Below, one piece after another: positions 9,154 to 18,260 of a DNA stretch of 64,000 nucleotides. The stretch lies in assembly GCF_023546765.1 (NCBI RefSeq), contig NZ_CP097484.1:6072001-6136000 (forward strand). The letters run 5' to 3'. Position numbers and translations under genes: made by a program. The notes under the pieces are model-generated. The model was given only the letters and a program-made list of their open reading frames with translations. It did no database searches and had not been told where the DNA came from. The DNA comes from Methylobacterium tardum (GTDB lineage Bacteria > Pseudomonadota > Alphaproteobacteria > Rhizobiales > Beijerinckiaceae). How positions within the stretch are numbered: position 1 is the stretch's first letter; each line of letters begins with the position of its first letter.

Positions 9154-9503
9154 GATCCGGATCGCATCCCAGGGCGGGCGGCCCAAGACACCCGCTCGAA
9201 CACACCCTCTCGAACACCCGCTCGTCGGCATCCTCTCGACGCCCGGAGCCGGGAGAGGCACCTTCCTGCAGGTGGAAGAAGGCTATATCCCGGCATCGTG
9301 GTTAACAGACCGTTGGACGGCTGAGGCGCCGCCTCTGCCCGCCGGCACCTTGACGCGGCGCGGCTTCGTCGCCTATAGGCTCGCGCCTTCAACAGGACTC
9401 CGCCGGACCTGGAACACGCAATGGGCGCCGCCCGCTGCGACGATGATCGCGCCGGTCGCGATCGGGTCTATTCGGGCGGAACGAGACGGGATCGTTTTTT
9501 ATC
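9154..9503. other. Intergenic region before rpmB
   Basis: No gene in these 350 bases between the divergent DUF3108 and rpmB genes. They hold the rpmB promoter (listed separately) and, on the minus strand, the start region of the DUF3108 gene. Confidence 0.6.
9350..9379 (+). promoter_or_regulatory. Putative housekeeping promoter of rpmB
   Basis: TTGACG at 9350-9355, an 18-base spacer, and TATAGG at 9374-9379, preceded by C in both boxes (CTTGAC and CTATAG), as common for alphaproteobacterial sigma-70 promoters. It lies about 125 bases before the rpmB ATG. Confidence 0.55.
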
Positions 9504-9806
9504 ATGGCGCGCCGCTGCGAACTCACCGGCAAGGCCGTTCAGGTCGGCCACCTCGTGAGCCACTCGAACCGCAAGACCAAGTGCCGGTTCCTGCCGAACC
9601 TGTGCAACGTCACCCTCCAGTCCGACGCGCTCGGCAAGCGGGTGCGCCTGCGGGTCACCGCGCACGCCCTGCGCTCGGTGGAGCACCGCGGCGGCCTCGA
9701 CGCCTTCCTGATCAAGGCCGGCGAGGGCGACCTGTCGCAGACCGCGCGCCTCCTGAAGCGCGAGATCCACAAGAAGCTCGCCGAGGCCCCGGCCGCCGCG
9801 GCCTGA
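9504..9806 (+). CDS. rpmB: 50S ribosomal protein L28
   Basis: 100 residues, start [20 protein letters not shown], followed by [18 protein letters not shown]. The CELTGK opening and the [20 protein letters not shown] block are diagnostic for the alphaproteobacterial form of L28, longer than the E. coli protein. It binds 23S rRNA in the large subunit. It is monocistronic, with a promoter upstream and a terminator just after the stop. Confidence 0.97.
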   Translation: MARRCELTGKAVQVGHLVSHSNRKTKCRFLPNLCNVTLQSDALGKRVRLRVTAHALRSVEHRGGLDAFLIKAGEGDLSQTARLLKREIHKKLAEAPAAAA

Positions 9807-9838
9807 GGCTTCGGGCTTCACGCCCCTTATCGGACGGT

Positions 9839-9880
9839 TTAAGCCGCCGTGGCCATCGAGGCCGCGGCGGTTTCCGCTTG
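9839..9880 (+). terminator. Terminator of rpmB
   Basis: AAGCCGCCGTGGCC at 9841-9854 pairs with GGCCGCGGCGGTTT (9860-9873) with two G-T pairs and a five-base loop, then CCGCTTG. It starts about 35 bases after the stop. Confidence 0.75.
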
Positions 9881-9919
9881 CGCGGCGGGTGCATCTTATC
9901 GGGATATCCCGTCTGTGAC

Positions 9920-10030
9920 CCTCATCCTGATGTGCGGCTGAGCCGCCTCGAAGGAGGTCTCCAGGGATTGCGGTGGCCTCCGGAGGTCTCCTTCGAGGCC
10001 TCCGCTCCGCTCCGGCACCTCAGGATGAGG
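9920..10030. repeat. Intergenic inverted repeat, family A copy 2
   Basis: Nested palindrome. The outer arms CCTCATCCTGA (9920-9930) and TCAGGATGAGG (10020-10030) are exact complements. The inner arms GCCTCGAAGGAG (9945-9956) and CTCCTTCGAGGC (9988-9999) also match exactly. It shares both words with the copy near 561-636. It sits between the convergent rpmB and cobT genes. Confidence 0.85.
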
Positions 10031-10078
10031 CGCCGGACCGGATGCGCCTGAGGTCGGAGACGACCCGCTGGCGGGCCG

Positions 10079-11986
10079 TCAGCGCCGGCCGCCCGCCGCG
10101 CGCAGCATCCGGCCCGTCGGCGCCGGTGCGCCGTCCTCCTCGAACAGCTCGGCCAGCTTCTCGGTCATCGCCCCGCCAAGCTCCTCGGCGTCGATGATCG
10201 TCACGGCGCGGCGGTAGTACCGGGTCACGTCGTGGCCGATGCCGATGGCGAGAAGCTCCACGGGCGAGCGCGTCTCGATCTCCTCGATCATCCAGCGCAG
10301 GTGCCGCTCCAGGTAGTTGCCGGCATTCACCGACAGGGTCGAATCGTCCACCGGCGCGCCGTCGGAGATCACCATCAGGATCTTGCGCTGCTCCGGCCGC
10401 CCGAGCAGGCGCTTGTGCGCCCAGTCGAGCGCCTCGCCGTCGATGTTCTCCTTGAGTAGCCCCTCGCGCATCATCAGCCCGAGATTCTTTCGCGCGCGCC
10501 GCCAGGGTGCGTCGGCCGACTTGTAGACGATGTGGCGCAGGTCGTTCAGGCGACCGGGATTCGGCGGCTTGCCGGCGGCGAGCCACGCCTCGCGGCTCTG
10601 GCCGCCCTTCCAGGCGCGGGTGGTGAAGCCCAGGATCTCCACCTTCACGCCGCAGCGCTCCAGCGTCCGCGCCAGGATGTCGGCGCAGGTCGCCGCCACG
10701 GTGATCGGCCGGCCGCGCATCGAGCCCGAATTGTCGAGCAGCAGCGTGACCACTGTGTCGCGGAAATTGGTGTCCTTCTCCTGCTTGAAGGAGAGCGGCT
10801 GGTAGGGGTCGATGACCACGCGCACGAGCCGCGCCGGGTCGAGCTGACCCTCTTCCAGGTCGAAATCCCAGGCGCGGTTCTGCTGCGCGAGCAGACGCCG
10901 CTGCAGCCGGTTGGCGAGGCGCCCGACCACGCCCTGCAGATGGGAGAGCTGCTTGTCGAGGTAGGAGCGCAGGCGCGACAGCTCGTCGGCGTCGCACAGC
11001 TCCTCGGCGTGGATGACCTCGTCGAACCGGGCGTTGAACACCCGGTACTCGGGCCCGCGCGCCTCGTTGCCTTGCCGCTGCGGCGGGCGCGACGCCTCGG
11101 AGGCCTCCTCGGACTCGGCGTCCTCGGCCTCCTCCGGCAGCTCGCCCGAGGGGGCGTCCGCGGATTCCTGGGCGCCGTCCTCGATCTCGTCGGAAGCCTC
11201 CTCGGAGGTCTCGATCTCGGCGCGCTCGCCCTGGCTCTTCTCCTCCGAATCGCCCTCGCTGGGGTTCTGCTCGTCGTCCTGGGCGTCGTTCTCGTCGTCG
11301 TTCTCGTCGTCCTCGGCGTCGAACGGCGTCTCGTCCGACATGTCCAGCGAGGTGAGGAGGTCGCGCACCGAGCGGGCGAACTTGCGCTGGTCCTCGATCG
11401 AGCCGAGCAGCCCGTCGAGGTTCGGGCCGGCCTTGGCCTCGATATGCTCGCGCCACAGCTCGGCGATCTTGGTGGCGGCCTCGGGCGGCTTCTGGCCGGT
11501 CAGGCGCTCGCGCACCATCAGGGCGACGGCGTCCTCCATCGGGGCGTCGGCCCGGTCGGTGATGGTCTCGTACTTGCCGCCGCGGTGGTAGCGGTCCTCC
11601 AGCATCGCCGAGATGTTGCTGGCGACGCCGGCCATCCGCCGCGAGCCGATCGCCTCGACCCGGGCCTGCTCGACCGCGTCGTAGACCGCCCGGGCGGCGG
11701 CGTTCTCGGGGGCGAGGCGGCGGTGGACGGCCACGTCGTGGCAGCCGAGGCGCAGCGCCATGGCGTCGGCGTTGCCGCGCAGCACCGCGACGTCCTGCGC
11801 CGAGAGCTTGCGCGGCGGCTCGGGGAGGCGGGCCTTGTCGCCGGTCAGCGCCGGCCGGTCGGTCGCGTAGGTGACCTCGACCTCGGAGCGCCGGGCGATG
11901 GCGCGCAGGCACCCGGCCACCGAGCGCTTCAGGGGCTCGGCCACGGGTTCGCGGCGCTCGCCGGGCTTGCGGTTGGAGATGGACAT
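10079..11986 (-). CDS. cobT: Cobaltochelatase subunit CobT
   Basis: 635 residues. With CobN and CobS it inserts cobalt into hydrogenobyrinate a,c-diamide in aerobic cobalamin synthesis. The N-terminal half ends in a long acidic linker (residues about 215-300; [19 protein letters not shown]), a CobT hallmark. A C-terminal von Willebrand factor A domain carries a MIDAS motif ([13 protein letters not shown]) and [13 protein letters not shown]. CobT forms a ring complex with the AAA+ subunit CobS. The gene is 5 bases after the DUF29 gene, which follows cobS, so the three are one operon. The acidic linker is encoded by a TCGTC-rich low-complexity tract at 11260-11340. Confidence 0.96.
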   Translation of the reverse strand: MSISNRKPGERREPVAEPLKRSVAGCLRAIARRSEVEVTYATDRPALTGDKARLPEPPRKLSAQDVAVLRGNADAMALRLGCHDVAVHRRLAPENAAARAVYDAVEQARVEAIGSRRMAGVASNISAMLEDRYHRGGKYETITDRADAPMEDAVALMVRERLTGQKPPEAATKIAELWREHIEAKAGPNLDGLLGSIEDQRKFARSVRDLLTSLDMSDETPFDAEDDENDDENDAQDDEQNPSEGDSEEKSQGERAEIETSEEASDEIEDGAQESADAPSGELPEEAEDAESEEASEASRPPQRQGNEARGPEYRVFNARFDEVIHAEELCDADELSRLRSYLDKQLSHLQGVVGRLANRLQRRLLAQQNRAWDFDLEEGQLDPARLVRVVIDPYQPLSFKQEKDTNFRDTVVTLLLDNSGSMRGRPITVAATCADILARTLERCGVKVEILGFTTRAWKGGQSREAWLAAGKPPNPGRLNDLRHIVYKSADAPWRRARKNLGLMMREGLLKENIDGEALDWAHKRLLGRPEQRKILMVISDGAPVDDSTLSVNAGNYLERHLRWMIEEIETRSPVELLAIGIGHDVTRYYRRAVTIIDAEELGGAMTEKLAELFEEDGAPAPTGRMLRAAGGRR

Positions 11987-11991
11987 GCGGG

Positions 11992-12501
11992 CTACTTCTT
12001 CGCGGAATCGAGATCGAAGGGGCGAGCCCGGATCTCATCCCAGCTGTAGGGACAGGCAGACGGAAACTCGTCCGGCATCAGATGGGTCTCGTCGGCGGCC
12101 CAGTCGCGCGCGTCCGGGTAGGCCTGTGCCAGAGCCTCCTCGAGGCGGGCCTTGAGGCTCGGGCTCTCGGTCAGCAGACGGTCGAAGCGGCGGCGTTGCT
12201 CGCGGATCGAGTAGATCCAGCTCGGCGTGCGGTGCTCGGGCTGCTGATCCCACTTCAGCATGTGCATCAGGAGGACGCGCAGACAGCTGTAGAGCTTGGA
12301 GAATTCGCGCCTCGACACGTCCTCCAGCTCCTCCGCGACGCGCTCGACGTCGATCTCGTCGAACCGGCGGGCGCGGAGCAGGGCGACCTGCTCCCGCGCC
12401 CAGCTGTGAAGGTCGTCCTCGTAGCGCGTGCGGATGGCCGCGGACGAGGTGTCCACGTCCATCACAGCGGTCTCGGCCGGACGCGCCACGGGCTCCTCCA
12501 T
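11992..12501 (-). CDS. DUF29 family protein between cobS and cobT
   Basis: 169 residues from ATG at 12501; the ATG at 12462 (MDVDTSSAA) is a plausible later start. The DUF29 signature is clear: [20 protein letters not shown], then [20 protein letters not shown], and [20 protein letters not shown]. The fold is all-helical. Family function is unknown; DUF29 genes are common in cyanobacteria and alphaproteobacteria. The coding region starts 5 bases after the cobS stop and ends 5 bases before cobT, so it is made together with the chelatase ATPase subunits. A structural or assembly role is only a guess. Confidence 0.9.
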   Translation of the reverse strand: MEEPVARPAETAVMDVDTSSAAIRTRYEDDLHSWAREQVALLRARRFDEIDVERVAEELEDVSRREFSKLYSCLRVLLMHMLKWDQQPEHRTPSWIYSIREQRRRFDRLLTESPSLKARLEEALAQAYPDARDWAADETHLMPDEFPSACPYSWDEIRARPFDLDSAKK

Positions 12502-12506
12502 GCGGG

Positions 12507-13490
12507 TCAGCTCAGCGCGACGTTCACCGCGCTCTCGGGCAGCTCCTTGCCGAAGGCGCGCTGGTAGAACTCGGCCACCAGCGTCCGCTCCAGCTCGTCG
12601 CACTTGTTGAGGAAGGTCACCCGGAAGGCGAAGCCGATATCCTTGAAGATGTCGGCGTTCTCGGCCCAGGTGATCACCGTGCGCGGGCTCATGACCGTCG
12701 AGAGGTCGCCGTTCATGAAGGCGTTGCGGGTCAGATCCGCCACGCGCACCATCCGGTTGACGATGTCGCGGCCCTGGTCGCCCCGGTAATGGGTCGCCTT
12801 CGAGAGCACGATGTCGACCTCGCGGTCGTGCGGCAGGTAGTTCAGCGTGGTGACGATCGACCAGCGGTCCATCTGGCCCTGGTTGATCTGCTGCGTGCCG
12901 TGATAGAGGCCCGACGTGTCGCCGAGGCCCACCGTGTTGGCCGTGGCAAACAGCCGGAAGGCCGGGTGCGGGCGGATCACGCGCTTCTGATCGAGGAGCG
13001 TCAGGCGGCCCGACAGCTCCAGCACGCGCTGGATCACGAACATCACGTCCGGGCGGCCGGCATCGTATTCGTCGAACACCAGCGCGACGTTGTTCTGCAG
13101 CGCCCAGGGCAGGATGCCGTCCTGGAAGGCGGTGACCTGCTTGCCGTCCTGGAGGACGATCGCGTCCTTGCCGACGAGGTCAATGCGCGAGACGTGGCTG
13201 TCGAGGTTGATCCGGATGCACGGCCAGTTCAGCCGGGCCGCGACCTGCTCGATATGGGTCGACTTGCCGGTGCCGTGATAGCCGGTGACCATCACGCGGC
13301 GGTTGCGGGCGAAGCCGGCGAGGATCGCGAGCGTCGTCTCCCGGTCGAAGATGTAGTCGGGATCGAGATCCGGCACGTGCTCCTCAGCCTCGGCATAGGC
13401 CGGGACCTTGAGGTCGAGGTCGATGCCGAAGACATCGCGGACGGAGACGGTGCGGTCGGGGAGCCGGGCGGGCGTATCGTCAGAGAGCAT
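12507..13490 (-). CDS. cobS: Cobaltochelatase AAA+ subunit CobS
   Basis: 327 residues from ATG at 13490 ([20 protein letters not shown]); the open frame runs far upstream but without homology. The AAA+ core is visible: Walker [14 protein letters not shown] near residue 80, Walker [15 protein letters not shown], and sensor region [20 protein letters not shown]. CobS hydrolyses ATP to drive cobalt insertion by CobN, in complex with CobT. Length fits the family. First gene of the cobS-DUF29-cobT operon. Confidence 0.96.
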   Translation of the reverse strand: MLSDDTPARLPDRTVSVRDVFGIDLDLKVPAYAEAEEHVPDLDPDYIFDRETTLAILAGFARNRRVMVTGYHGTGKSTHIEQVAARLNWPCIRINLDSHVSRIDLVGKDAIVLQDGKQVTAFQDGILPWALQNNVALVFDEYDAGRPDVMFVIQRVLELSGRLTLLDQKRVIRPHPAFRLFATANTVGLGDTSGLYHGTQQINQGQMDRWSIVTTLNYLPHDREVDIVLSKATHYRGDQGRDIVNRMVRVADLTRNAFMNGDLSTVMSPRTVITWAENADIFKDIGFAFRVTFLNKCDELERTLVAEFYQRAFGKELPESAVNVALS

Positions 13491-13698
13491 TCGGAACCTC
13501 GTGAGGCGCGGGCGCTCCACTCCCAAACAGTGAAGCATCCGCGCGGAAGAACGTCGAGCCGGGCCTCCGCGGCGGGGCGGAGCCATCCTTAGACGGCAGC
13601 GCGCTCGGGCGCCACCGACCGGCATGAGTCCCATATAGGGTCCCATCGCGCGGTTTTCCCTATCCTGGGATTGAACCGGCGTGCATCCTTCGTGCCGT

Positions 13699-14325
13699 TC
13701 AGCAGAGTCCGGCCGCGCGCAGGACGTCGTGGGCGCGGATGATGTCGCGCAGCCGCTCCTCGAAGGAGCGGTCGCCGCCATTGGCGTCGGGGTGGAAGCG
13801 CTTCACCAGCACCTTGTACTGCGCCTTGATGGCGGCCGAATCGGCGTTCTCCTCGAGTCCCATCACGTCGAGGGCGCGGCGCACCGTCGCCGAGTGTTTG
13901 GGCTTGCGCGGCTCCTCGGGCTGGCGGGCGCGCCGGCGCGCGTCGCCGACACCCTCGCCGCGCAGGATGCCGAGCGGATCGACATACGCCCAGTCGCGGA
14001 CCGGCTCGTCCGCCGGCTTGGCCTCGCCGGTCCGGTTCACGCCCATCGCCCAGGTCGGGCGATGCCCGATGATCGCGTCCTTCTGGTAGGCCTGCACGGC
14101 GGCGTCGTTCATGCCGTCGAAGTAGTTGTAGGTGGCGTTGTAGGCGCGGACATGGTCGATGCAGAAGCGCCAGTACTGGCCCTCCGCCTTCCGACCCTTC
14201 GGCGCCCGGTACAGGCCCGGCTGCGTGCAGCCCGGACTCTCGCAGACGCCCTCGGCCGCCGCCTTCGGCTCGTCGCAGGACGGCTTGATCCGGATGCTGT
14301 CGAACAGGCGCGAGTTGAGATCCAT
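13699..14325 (-). CDS. J-domain (DnaJ-like) protein
   Basis: 208 residues from ATG at 14325 ([15 protein letters not shown]). The N-terminal part contains CDEPK and [15 protein letters not shown] plus YWRFCIDH, a cysteine-rich segment that may bind zinc. The C-terminal 65 residues form a J domain ([20 protein letters not shown]) with the HPD tripeptide in [12 protein letters not shown] domains stimulate Hsp70 ATPase activity. This arrangement, with the J domain at the C terminus next to bolA and cobS, is the conserved alphaproteobacterial one. The client is unknown. Confidence 0.9.
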   Translation of the reverse strand: MDLNSRLFDSIRIKPSCDEPKAAAEGVCESPGCTQPGLYRAPKGRKAEGQYWRFCIDHVRAYNATYNYFDGMNDAAVQAYQKDAIIGHRPTWAMGVNRTGEAKPADEPVRDWAYVDPLGILRGEGVGDARRRARQPEEPRKPKHSATVRRALDVMGLEENADSAAIKAQYKVLVKRFHPDANGGDRSFEERLRDIIRAHDVLRAAGLC

Positions 14326-14434
14326 GACGGGCCGATTATGAGGGGGCGGACCTGAGACACAAGGGCACCGGGCCTGATGACGCATGCGCGAGATCGGGCT
14401 TGACGGGCACCCACGAACACGACGCGAGGGCACG

Positions 14435-14731
14435 ATGGCGGACGGTGCGGGCGCGGGCGGCACCCTGCGGGACTGGATGGAGGCGCGGCTGCGCGAGCAG
14501 CTCGCGCCGGCGCGCCTCGGCGTGATCGGCGAGTCGCATCTGCATGCCGGCCATGCCGGGGCACGGCCGGGGGGCGAGACCCATTACCGGCTCGACATCG
14601 TCGCGTCGGCATTCGAGGGCAAGAGCCGCGTCGAGCGGCACCGCTTGGTGAACGCGCTTCTGGAGGATGCGTTCAAGCGCGGCCTCCACGCCCTCGCGCT
14701 TCGGGCCCGCACGCCGGCCGAGGCCGCCTGA
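14435..14731 (+). CDS. BolA family protein
   Basis: 98 residues from ATG at 14435 (MADGAGAGGTLRDWM); an upstream in-frame start at 14384 overlaps the divergent J-domain gene and is less likely. The class II KH-like fold is seen in ARLGVIGESHLHAGHAGA, where the conserved histidines near GESHLHAGH can bind a [2Fe-2S] cluster shared with a monothiol glutaredoxin. VERHRLVNALLEDAF is the other family block. BolA proteins act in iron sensing and cluster transfer. Confidence 0.93.
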   Translation: MADGAGAGGTLRDWMEARLREQLAPARLGVIGESHLHAGHAGARPGGETHYRLDIVASAFEGKSRVERHRLVNALLEDAFKRGLHALALRARTPAEAA

Positions 14732-14880
14732 ACCTTAATGTCGCGCGCGTCGTTGCCGACGCGCGCGGCTCGCAGGAGGAATATGGTGATCGTGGCCGCG
14801 TCCCGCACTTCCGCGATCGCCGCGCCCCAGCTTGGATCCGCGACGCACCGCGCCTCGCGTCCGCCCCGCCGGAGGCCGCC

Positions 14881-15312
14881 ATGCCCCTGAGGGTGACCCC
14901 GCGCATCGCCATCGGCGACGACGAGATCGAGCTGTCCTTCATGCGCGCCTCGGGCGCCGGCGGACAGAACGTCAACAAGGTCGAGACCGCGGTTCAGCTC
15001 CGCTGGGCGGCGCTGGATTCACCGTCCGTGGACGACCGCGTCAAGGCGAACCTCGTGCGGCTGGCCGGACGGCGGATGACCAAGGACGGCGTGCTCGTCC
15101 TGGCGGGCCAGCGGCACCGGACGCAAGAGCGTAACCGGGCGGACGTCCTGCAGCGCCTCGTCGATCTCGTGGCCGAGGCCGCCAAGCCGCCGCCGCCGAT
15201 CCGCCGGCCGACGAAGCCCACCCGGGGCTCGCAGGAGCGGCGCATCGGCGCCAAGAAGAACCGCGCCACGATCAAGCAGGGCCGGGGCAGCGTCCGGGAT
15301 TCGGACGGCTGA
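14881..15312 (+). CDS. arfB: Alternative ribosome-rescue factor / peptidyl-tRNA hydrolase ArfB
   Basis: 143 residues. The catalytic GGQ motif occurs early (ASGAGGQNVNKVETAVQLRW), as in class I release factors. The tail is basic and rich in K and R (TKPTRGSQERRIGAKKNRAT), which enters the empty mRNA channel of stalled ribosomes. ArfB releases the nascent chain from ribosomes without a stop codon. It lacks the codon-recognition domains of RF1/RF2, which separates it from those. It may form a unit with bolA 150 bases upstream. Confidence 0.95.
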   Translation: MPLRVTPRIAIGDDEIELSFMRASGAGGQNVNKVETAVQLRWAALDSPSVDDRVKANLVRLAGRRMTKDGVLVLAGQRHRTQERNRADVLQRLVDLVAEAAKPPPPIRRPTKPTRGSQERRIGAKKNRATIKQGRGSVRDSDG

Positions 15313-15336
15313 GCGGCCCCGGAGCGTCGGCTCCGC

Positions 15337-16131
15337 TCAGTGGATCGCGTCGATCACCTCGGCCTTCGGGCTCGCGTCGGGCGCGGGCGCCGAGCCCGCC
15401 ACCAGGGTACTGCCCGGCTTCGCGATCGTGAGGGCGATGGCGATCAGCGCCAGGATGGCGGCGAGCGCCGCCGGGAACAGGAACGCCGATTCGCCGTAGC
15501 GCATGTCGAGCAGACCACCCAGCACCGCGCCGGTGCTGAGGCCGGCCCAGAGCGGCGCCTGGATCCAGAAGGAGGGCGCCACCGTGCCGAGCAGCAGGTT
15601 GGCGCAGCCGGTGCCGAAGCGCACGACCGCGCCGGTGACGTAGGTCAGCGCCAGGGAGCGACCGCCCTCGTCCTGGAGCGTGGCGTTCTGGAGTCCCAGA
15701 GCCAGCACGATCGGGTAGGCGTGCAGCGGGTAGGCGAAGGTGCCCCAGGGCATCAGCAACCCGCCGGCGAGCAGCAGCGCCTGCAGGGTCAGCAGGACGG
15801 CCAGGCGCCAGCGTCCGACCCAGGCGGCGATCAGAGTGCCCAGGAAGGCGCCGAAGCAGAAGACGCTGATGGTGCTGGCAACGCGCGTGACGTTCTCCCA
15901 GTCGGCATTGGCCACCGCGACGCCGAAGCGCGTGGTGTTGCCCGACATGAACGACATGAACAGCTGCGAGAATTCCAGGAAGCCGATGGAATCGGCGCAG
16001 CCCGCCAGGGTGGCGAGCGCGATGGCGAAGGGAATCCGCGTGCGCGGATCGGCCGGAAAGGAGCGGTCCGCCGGCGGATCGGGCTTCCGCTCGGGCGCGT
16101 CGGCCCCTGTCCTGCTACCGTAATCCGCCAT
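15337..16131 (-). CDS. YoaK/DUF1275 family membrane protein
   Basis: 264 residues from ATG at 16131 (MADYGSRTGADAPERKP). After a hydrophilic N terminus there are about six membrane helices. The block ALATLAGCADSIGFLEF followed by FMSFMSGNTTR is the DUF1275 signature, and ALTYVTGAVVRFGTGC is the second one. Family members are inner-membrane proteins of unknown transport or signalling function. It is convergent with arfB and tail-to-head with the methyltransferase gene upstream. Confidence 0.88.
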   Translation of the reverse strand: MADYGSRTGADAPERKPDPPADRSFPADPRTRIPFAIALATLAGCADSIGFLEFSQLFMSFMSGNTTRFGVAVANADWENVTRVASTISVFCFGAFLGTLIAAWVGRWRLAVLLTLQALLLAGGLLMPWGTFAYPLHAYPIVLALGLQNATLQDEGGRSLALTYVTGAVVRFGTGCANLLLGTVAPSFWIQAPLWAGLSTGAVLGGLLDMRYGESAFLFPAALAAILALIAIALTIAKPGSTLVAGSAPAPDASPKAEVIDAIH

Positions 16132-16199
16132 GCTGATCCCCCGATTCAGCGGCCGCGCCTGTCGCAGCCGACTGACAATGGACGAACAGCAAAGCAGTT

Positions 16200-17147
16200 T
16201 CATGCTGCTGTGCGGCGCAACACAACGACGCGCCCCGGCACCGGCCGGCCGGCCTCGCGCCGGACGTCGGCGGGCCGCAATGCCAGGATCGCAAGGCCGG
16301 CTCCGGCGGCCGCCGCCGCGACATGGGCGTCGGCGTGGGCGTAGCGGCCGTCCGGGCCCAGGGCGGCGCCCGTTCCGTCGTGGGACTGCACCGTGAAGGC
16401 GGCGAGGCCCCCCGGCCGCAGCACGCGGCCCATCTCGGCCAGGACAGGGCCGAGATCGGCCACGTAGATCAGGACGTCGGCGGCGAGGCAGAGATCGGCG
16501 GAGACTGCCGGCTCACCGACCAGGAACGCGGTCAGCTCGCCCTCGACCAAGCGGTCGTAGAGCGGTCGCGCGTTCTGGAGCTTGGCCCGGGCCAGGGCCA
16601 GCATGCCGGGCGAGAGATCGACCCCGGCGAGATGACCGACGCGGTTGCGGATCGCCGCGCCCATCAGGCCGGTGCCGCAGCCGAGATCGAGCGCCGTTCC
16701 CAAATGCGGGGGCTCGGGCGGGAGCGCGTCCCGGACGAGGTCCGGGCCGACATAGCCCAGGCCCTCGACCAGATGGCGCTCGAAGCGCGGCGCGTAGCCG
16801 TCGAACAGAGCCCTGACATAGGCTGGCGAGAGGGCTGGAAGGCCGTCGCTGCTGCCCAGGCGCACGAGGTGCGCCCGCACGCCGAGGGTGTCGTCCGGGT
16901 CGATGTCGAGGGCGCAGGCATAGGCGCGGGCCGCCGCGGCCCGCTGGTCCGGATCGCCGCCGGGCTCGGCCAAGCCTTCCCGGGCTCGGCCGAGGAGCAG
17001 CCAGGCTGGCGCGTAGCGGGGGGCGATCTCCAGGACCTGCTCGGCGAGATCCGCTGCCCCGGCATGGTCGCCCTCCGCCAGACAGGCTTCCGCGTAACGA
17101 TAGCGGCGATCGGCGAGGAGATCGCCGGAACTGAGCTGCGAGGCCAT
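16200..17147 (-). CDS. TPR-containing class I SAM-dependent methyltransferase
   Basis: 315 residues from ATG at 17147 (MASQLSSGDLLADRRYR). Residues about 15-105 contain tetratricopeptide-like helices (YAEACLAEGDHAGAADLAEQ, then APAWLLLGRAREGL). The methyltransferase fold starts with ALDLGCGTGLMGAAI (motif I) near residue 160, followed by AGVDLSPGMLALAR. This matches the predicted methyltransferases with TPR repeats grouped as COG4976. Substrate unknown. The gene is divergent from the exonuclease gene, with 69 bases between. Confidence 0.85.
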   Translation of the reverse strand: MASQLSSGDLLADRRYRYAEACLAEGDHAGAADLAEQVLEIAPRYAPAWLLLGRAREGLAEPGGDPDQRAAAARAYACALDIDPDDTLGVRAHLVRLGSSDGLPALSPAYVRALFDGYAPRFERHLVEGLGYVGPDLVRDALPPEPPHLGTALDLGCGTGLMGAAIRNRVGHLAGVDLSPGMLALARAKLQNARPLYDRLVEGELTAFLVGEPAVSADLCLAADVLIYVADLGPVLAEMGRVLRPGGLAAFTVQSHDGTGAALGPDGRYAHADAHVAAAAAGAGLAILALRPADVRREAGRPVPGRVVVLRRTAA

Positions 17148-17216
17148 GCGTCTGCCGGATCCGGGAGCGCCTATATATCGGGGCTTCCGCCGGACTCCAC
17201 CGGTAGCACGGGCCCG

Positions 17217-18260
17217 ATGCCGATACGCGCCAGCGATCTCCTCACCCTGACCCGCGAGGGTCTCTACTGCCCGCTCGGGCGCTTCCACGTCGATCCGACC
17301 TGGCCGGTGGAGCGCGCGCTGATCACGCACGGTCATGCCGACCATGCCCGGTCGGGCCACGGCCACGTCCTGGCGACCCCCGAAACCCTGCAGATCATGG
17401 CGGTGCGCTACGGCGCGGATTTCTGCCGCCAGCGGCAGGAGGCCCGGCTCGGCGAGTCCATCCGCATCGGCGAGGTCACCGTTCGCTTCGCGCCGGCCGG
17501 ACACGTGCTCGGCTCCGCGCAGATCGCCATCGAGCGGGACGGGGTTCGCGTGGTGGTCTCGGGCGACTACAAGCGCGCGCCGGACCCGACCTGCCTGCCC
17601 TTCGAGGTGGTGCCCTGCGACGTGTTCATCACCGAGGCGACCTTCGGCCTGCCGGTGTTCACCCATCCCGACACGCGCGGCGAGGTCCGCAAGCTCCTCG
17701 ACTCGGTGGCGCTGTTCCCGGAACGCGCCCACATCGTCGGCGCCTACGCGCTCGGGAAGGCGCAGCGGGTCATGGCGCTGCTGCGCGAGGAGGGCTGGGA
17801 CCGGCCGATCCACCTGCACGGCGCCATGGAGAAGCTGACCGCCCTCTACAAGGACGAGGGTGTGCCGCTAGGCGACACGCCGAAGGTGGTGGCCGCTGAG
17901 CGCAAGGATCTGCACGGGGCGATCGTGATCTGCCCGCCCTCGTCGATCCAGGACCTGTGGTCGCGCAAATTCCCCGACCCGGTGACCTGCTTCGCCTCGG
18001 GCTGGATGCGCGTGCGCGCCCGCGCCCGCCAGAAGGGCGTCGAGCTGCCGATGGTCATTTCCGACCATTCCGACTGGCCGGACCTGTGCCGGACCATCCG
18101 CGACACCGGCGCCGAGGAAGTCTGGGTGACCCACGGCCAGGAGGACGCGCTGGTCCACTGGTGCGGGACGCAGGGCATCCGGGCGAAGCCGCTGCACCTT
18201 CTGGGCTACGGCGACGACGGTGAGACCGAACCCGGCATCGGGGCGGAGGCGGCCGCGTGA
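17217..18260 (+). CDS. Ligase-associated DNA exonuclease (metallo-beta-lactamase/beta-CASP fold)
   Basis: 347 residues from ATG at 17217 (MPIRASDLLTLTREGLYC). The metal-binding motif ITHGHADHARSGH (H-x-H-x-D-H) lies near residue 40; later metal ligands are seen in VVSGDYKRAPDP and in MVISDHSDWPDL. This is the exonuclease found beside ATP-dependent ligases in many proteobacteria and related to SNM1/Pso2 and CPSF73 nucleases. Its stop overlaps the GTG start of the ligase by 4 bases (GTGA), so translation is coupled. Proposed role: end trimming in DNA repair. Confidence 0.92.
   Translation: MPIRASDLLTLTREGLYCPLGRFHVDPTWPVERALITHGHADHARSGHGHVLATPETLQIMAVRYGADFCRQRQEARLGESIRIGEVTVRFAPAGHVLGSAQIAIERDGVRVVVSGDYKRAPDPTCLPFEVVPCDVFITEATFGLPVFTHPDTRGEVRKLLDSVALFPERAHIVGAYALGKAQRVMALLREEGWDRPIHLHGAMEKLTALYKDEGVPLGDTPKVVAAERKDLHGAIVICPPSSIQDLWSRKFPDPVTCFASGWMRVRARARQKGVELPMVISDHSDWPDLCRTIRDTGAEEVWVTHGQEDALVHWCGTQGIRAKPLHLLGYGDDGETEPGIGAEAAA

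Noticed and set aside
9900..10078. Possible CRISPR-like or attachment-site repeat
   Set aside because: There is one palindromic unit without regular spacers, and no integrase or cas gene nearby.
11260..11340. TCGTC-rich direct repeat as a possible tandem repeat locus
   Set aside because: It encodes the normal acidic Asp/Glu linker of CobT.
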